A program made the position numbers and the translations under genes. A stretch of 5,107 nucleotides of DNA from Thermoproteota archaeon (lineage in GTDB: Archaea > Korarchaeota > Korarchaeia > Korarchaeales > Korarchaeaceae). The stretch lies in contig QMVU01000100.1 of NCBI GenBank assembly GCA_003661265.1, positions 1 to 5,107 on the forward strand, written 5' to 3'. Below the pieces are notes generated by a model. It did not search any database. It was not told the origin of the DNA and worked only from the letters and a program-made list of their open reading frames with translations. Position 1 is the first letter of the stretch; the number at the start of each line of letters is the position of its first letter. This document shows, piece by piece, positions 4,806 to 5,107 of this stretch.

Positions 4806-5107
4806 GAATCTTTCCATAAGAGATCTTCTCTCTAACACGCCGAGAAGACGCATTTCTGAATTAACTACAGGAATTGCTGGAAGACCGTTATCAACTATTG
4901 TCTGAATTATTTTTCCCAGTTTATCGAAGGCTTCAATTGAAGGAGGATTTTCAAGCATTACATCCTCAACAATAATCCTTCTAACAACACTGTCCATAAT
5001 CCTCGACGGGAAATTCTCCCTAACCTGATAGAAGGTCTTTGCGAGAGTCATTTCAGTAACTAAACCAACGAGTCTATTTCTGTCACATACAGGCAGGACT
5101 CGAGATC
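4794..5107 (-). CDS. CBS-domain protein, C-terminal part (runs off right edge)
   Basis: CBS pairs (Bateman modules) bind adenosine nucleotides and act as regulatory or stand-alone sensor units. The frame stays open from the TAG at 4794-4796 to the window edge, giving the last 103 residues. The ATG at 5049-5051 is internal, because upstream codons in the same frame read RVLPVCDRNRLVGLVTE, the typical end of a CBS repeat. A second repeat follows: VEDVMLENPPSI, then NGLPAIPVVNSEMRLLGVLERRSLM, with the family's xxPVVd---xlxGvl pattern. The protein ends four residues after the last CBS helix, so nothing is fused at the C terminus; what lies N-terminal is outside the window. It converges on the lipid synthase gene with a 12-base overlap. 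Partner and ligand cannot be told from this fragment. Confidence 0.85.
   Translation of the reverse strand, partial: SRVLPVCDRNRLVGLVTEMTLAKTFYQVRENFPSRIMDSVVRRIIVEDVMLENPPSIEAFDKLGKIIQTIVDNGLPAIPVVNSEMRLLGVLERRSLMERFLSK

Noticed and set aside
5049..5051. ATG at 5049-5051 as the start of an 85-residue CBS protein.
   Set aside because: The same frame continues upstream without a stop to the window edge and encodes the end of another CBS repeat, so the ATG is internal.

Overview
This window looks like core chromosome of an archaeon, most likely from the Thermoproteota (Crenarchaeota) or a close TACK relative. The evidence is a Kae1-type t6A enzyme, a type II archaeal methionine aminopeptidase, a tRNA-splicing endonuclease whose catalytic half is of the crenarchaeal type, and a UbiA-family enzyme best read as the archaeal ether-lipid synthase DGGGP synthase. 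TATA-like boxes about 27-30 bases upstream of start codons, with no Shine-Dalgarno between, point to leaderless archaeal transcripts. TTG and GTG starts are common and arginine is mostly AGA/AGG. I see no insertion sequence, CRISPR array, tRNA, rRNA or phage gene.

Layout. (1) Positions 1-845, minus strand: a two-gene t6A operon. A short Sua5/TsaC protein is followed by Kae1, the stop of the first overlapping the start of the second (ATGA); Kae1 runs off the left edge. (2) Positions 846-897: a 52-base divergent promoter region. (3) Positions 898-1803, plus: methionine aminopeptidase. (4) Positions 1806-2918, minus: tRNA-splicing endonuclease, convergent with (3) and only 2 bases from it, apparently a one-chain fusion of a non-catalytic and a catalytic subunit. 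It has a clear TATA box and probably a leaderless mRNA. (5) Positions 2961-3896, minus: a Gfo/Idh/MocA-family oxidoreductase of unknown substrate. (6) Positions 3897-3965: a 69-base divergent promoter region with a TATA-like box and a perfect 9-base inverted repeat that runs into the next start codon. (7) Positions 3966-4805, plus: probable DGGGP synthase, integral membrane. (8) Positions 4794-5107, minus: the C-terminal part of a tandem CBS-domain protein, overlapping the end of (7) by 12 bases and running off the right edge.

The left half is about tRNA maturation and protein N-terminal processing: Sua5 makes threonylcarbamoyl-AMP, Kae1 (KEOPS) transfers the group to A37 of ANN-decoding tRNAs, the endonuclease removes tRNA introns, and the aminopeptidase trims initiator methionine. 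The right half holds membrane-lipid synthesis beside an oxidoreductase and a nucleotide-sensing CBS protein whose links are not clear from sequence alone.

I found no wholly new system. The items most worth a second look are the fused splicing endonuclease, a perfect 15-base hairpin inside its coding sequence, and the operator-like dyad on the lipid synthase start codon.
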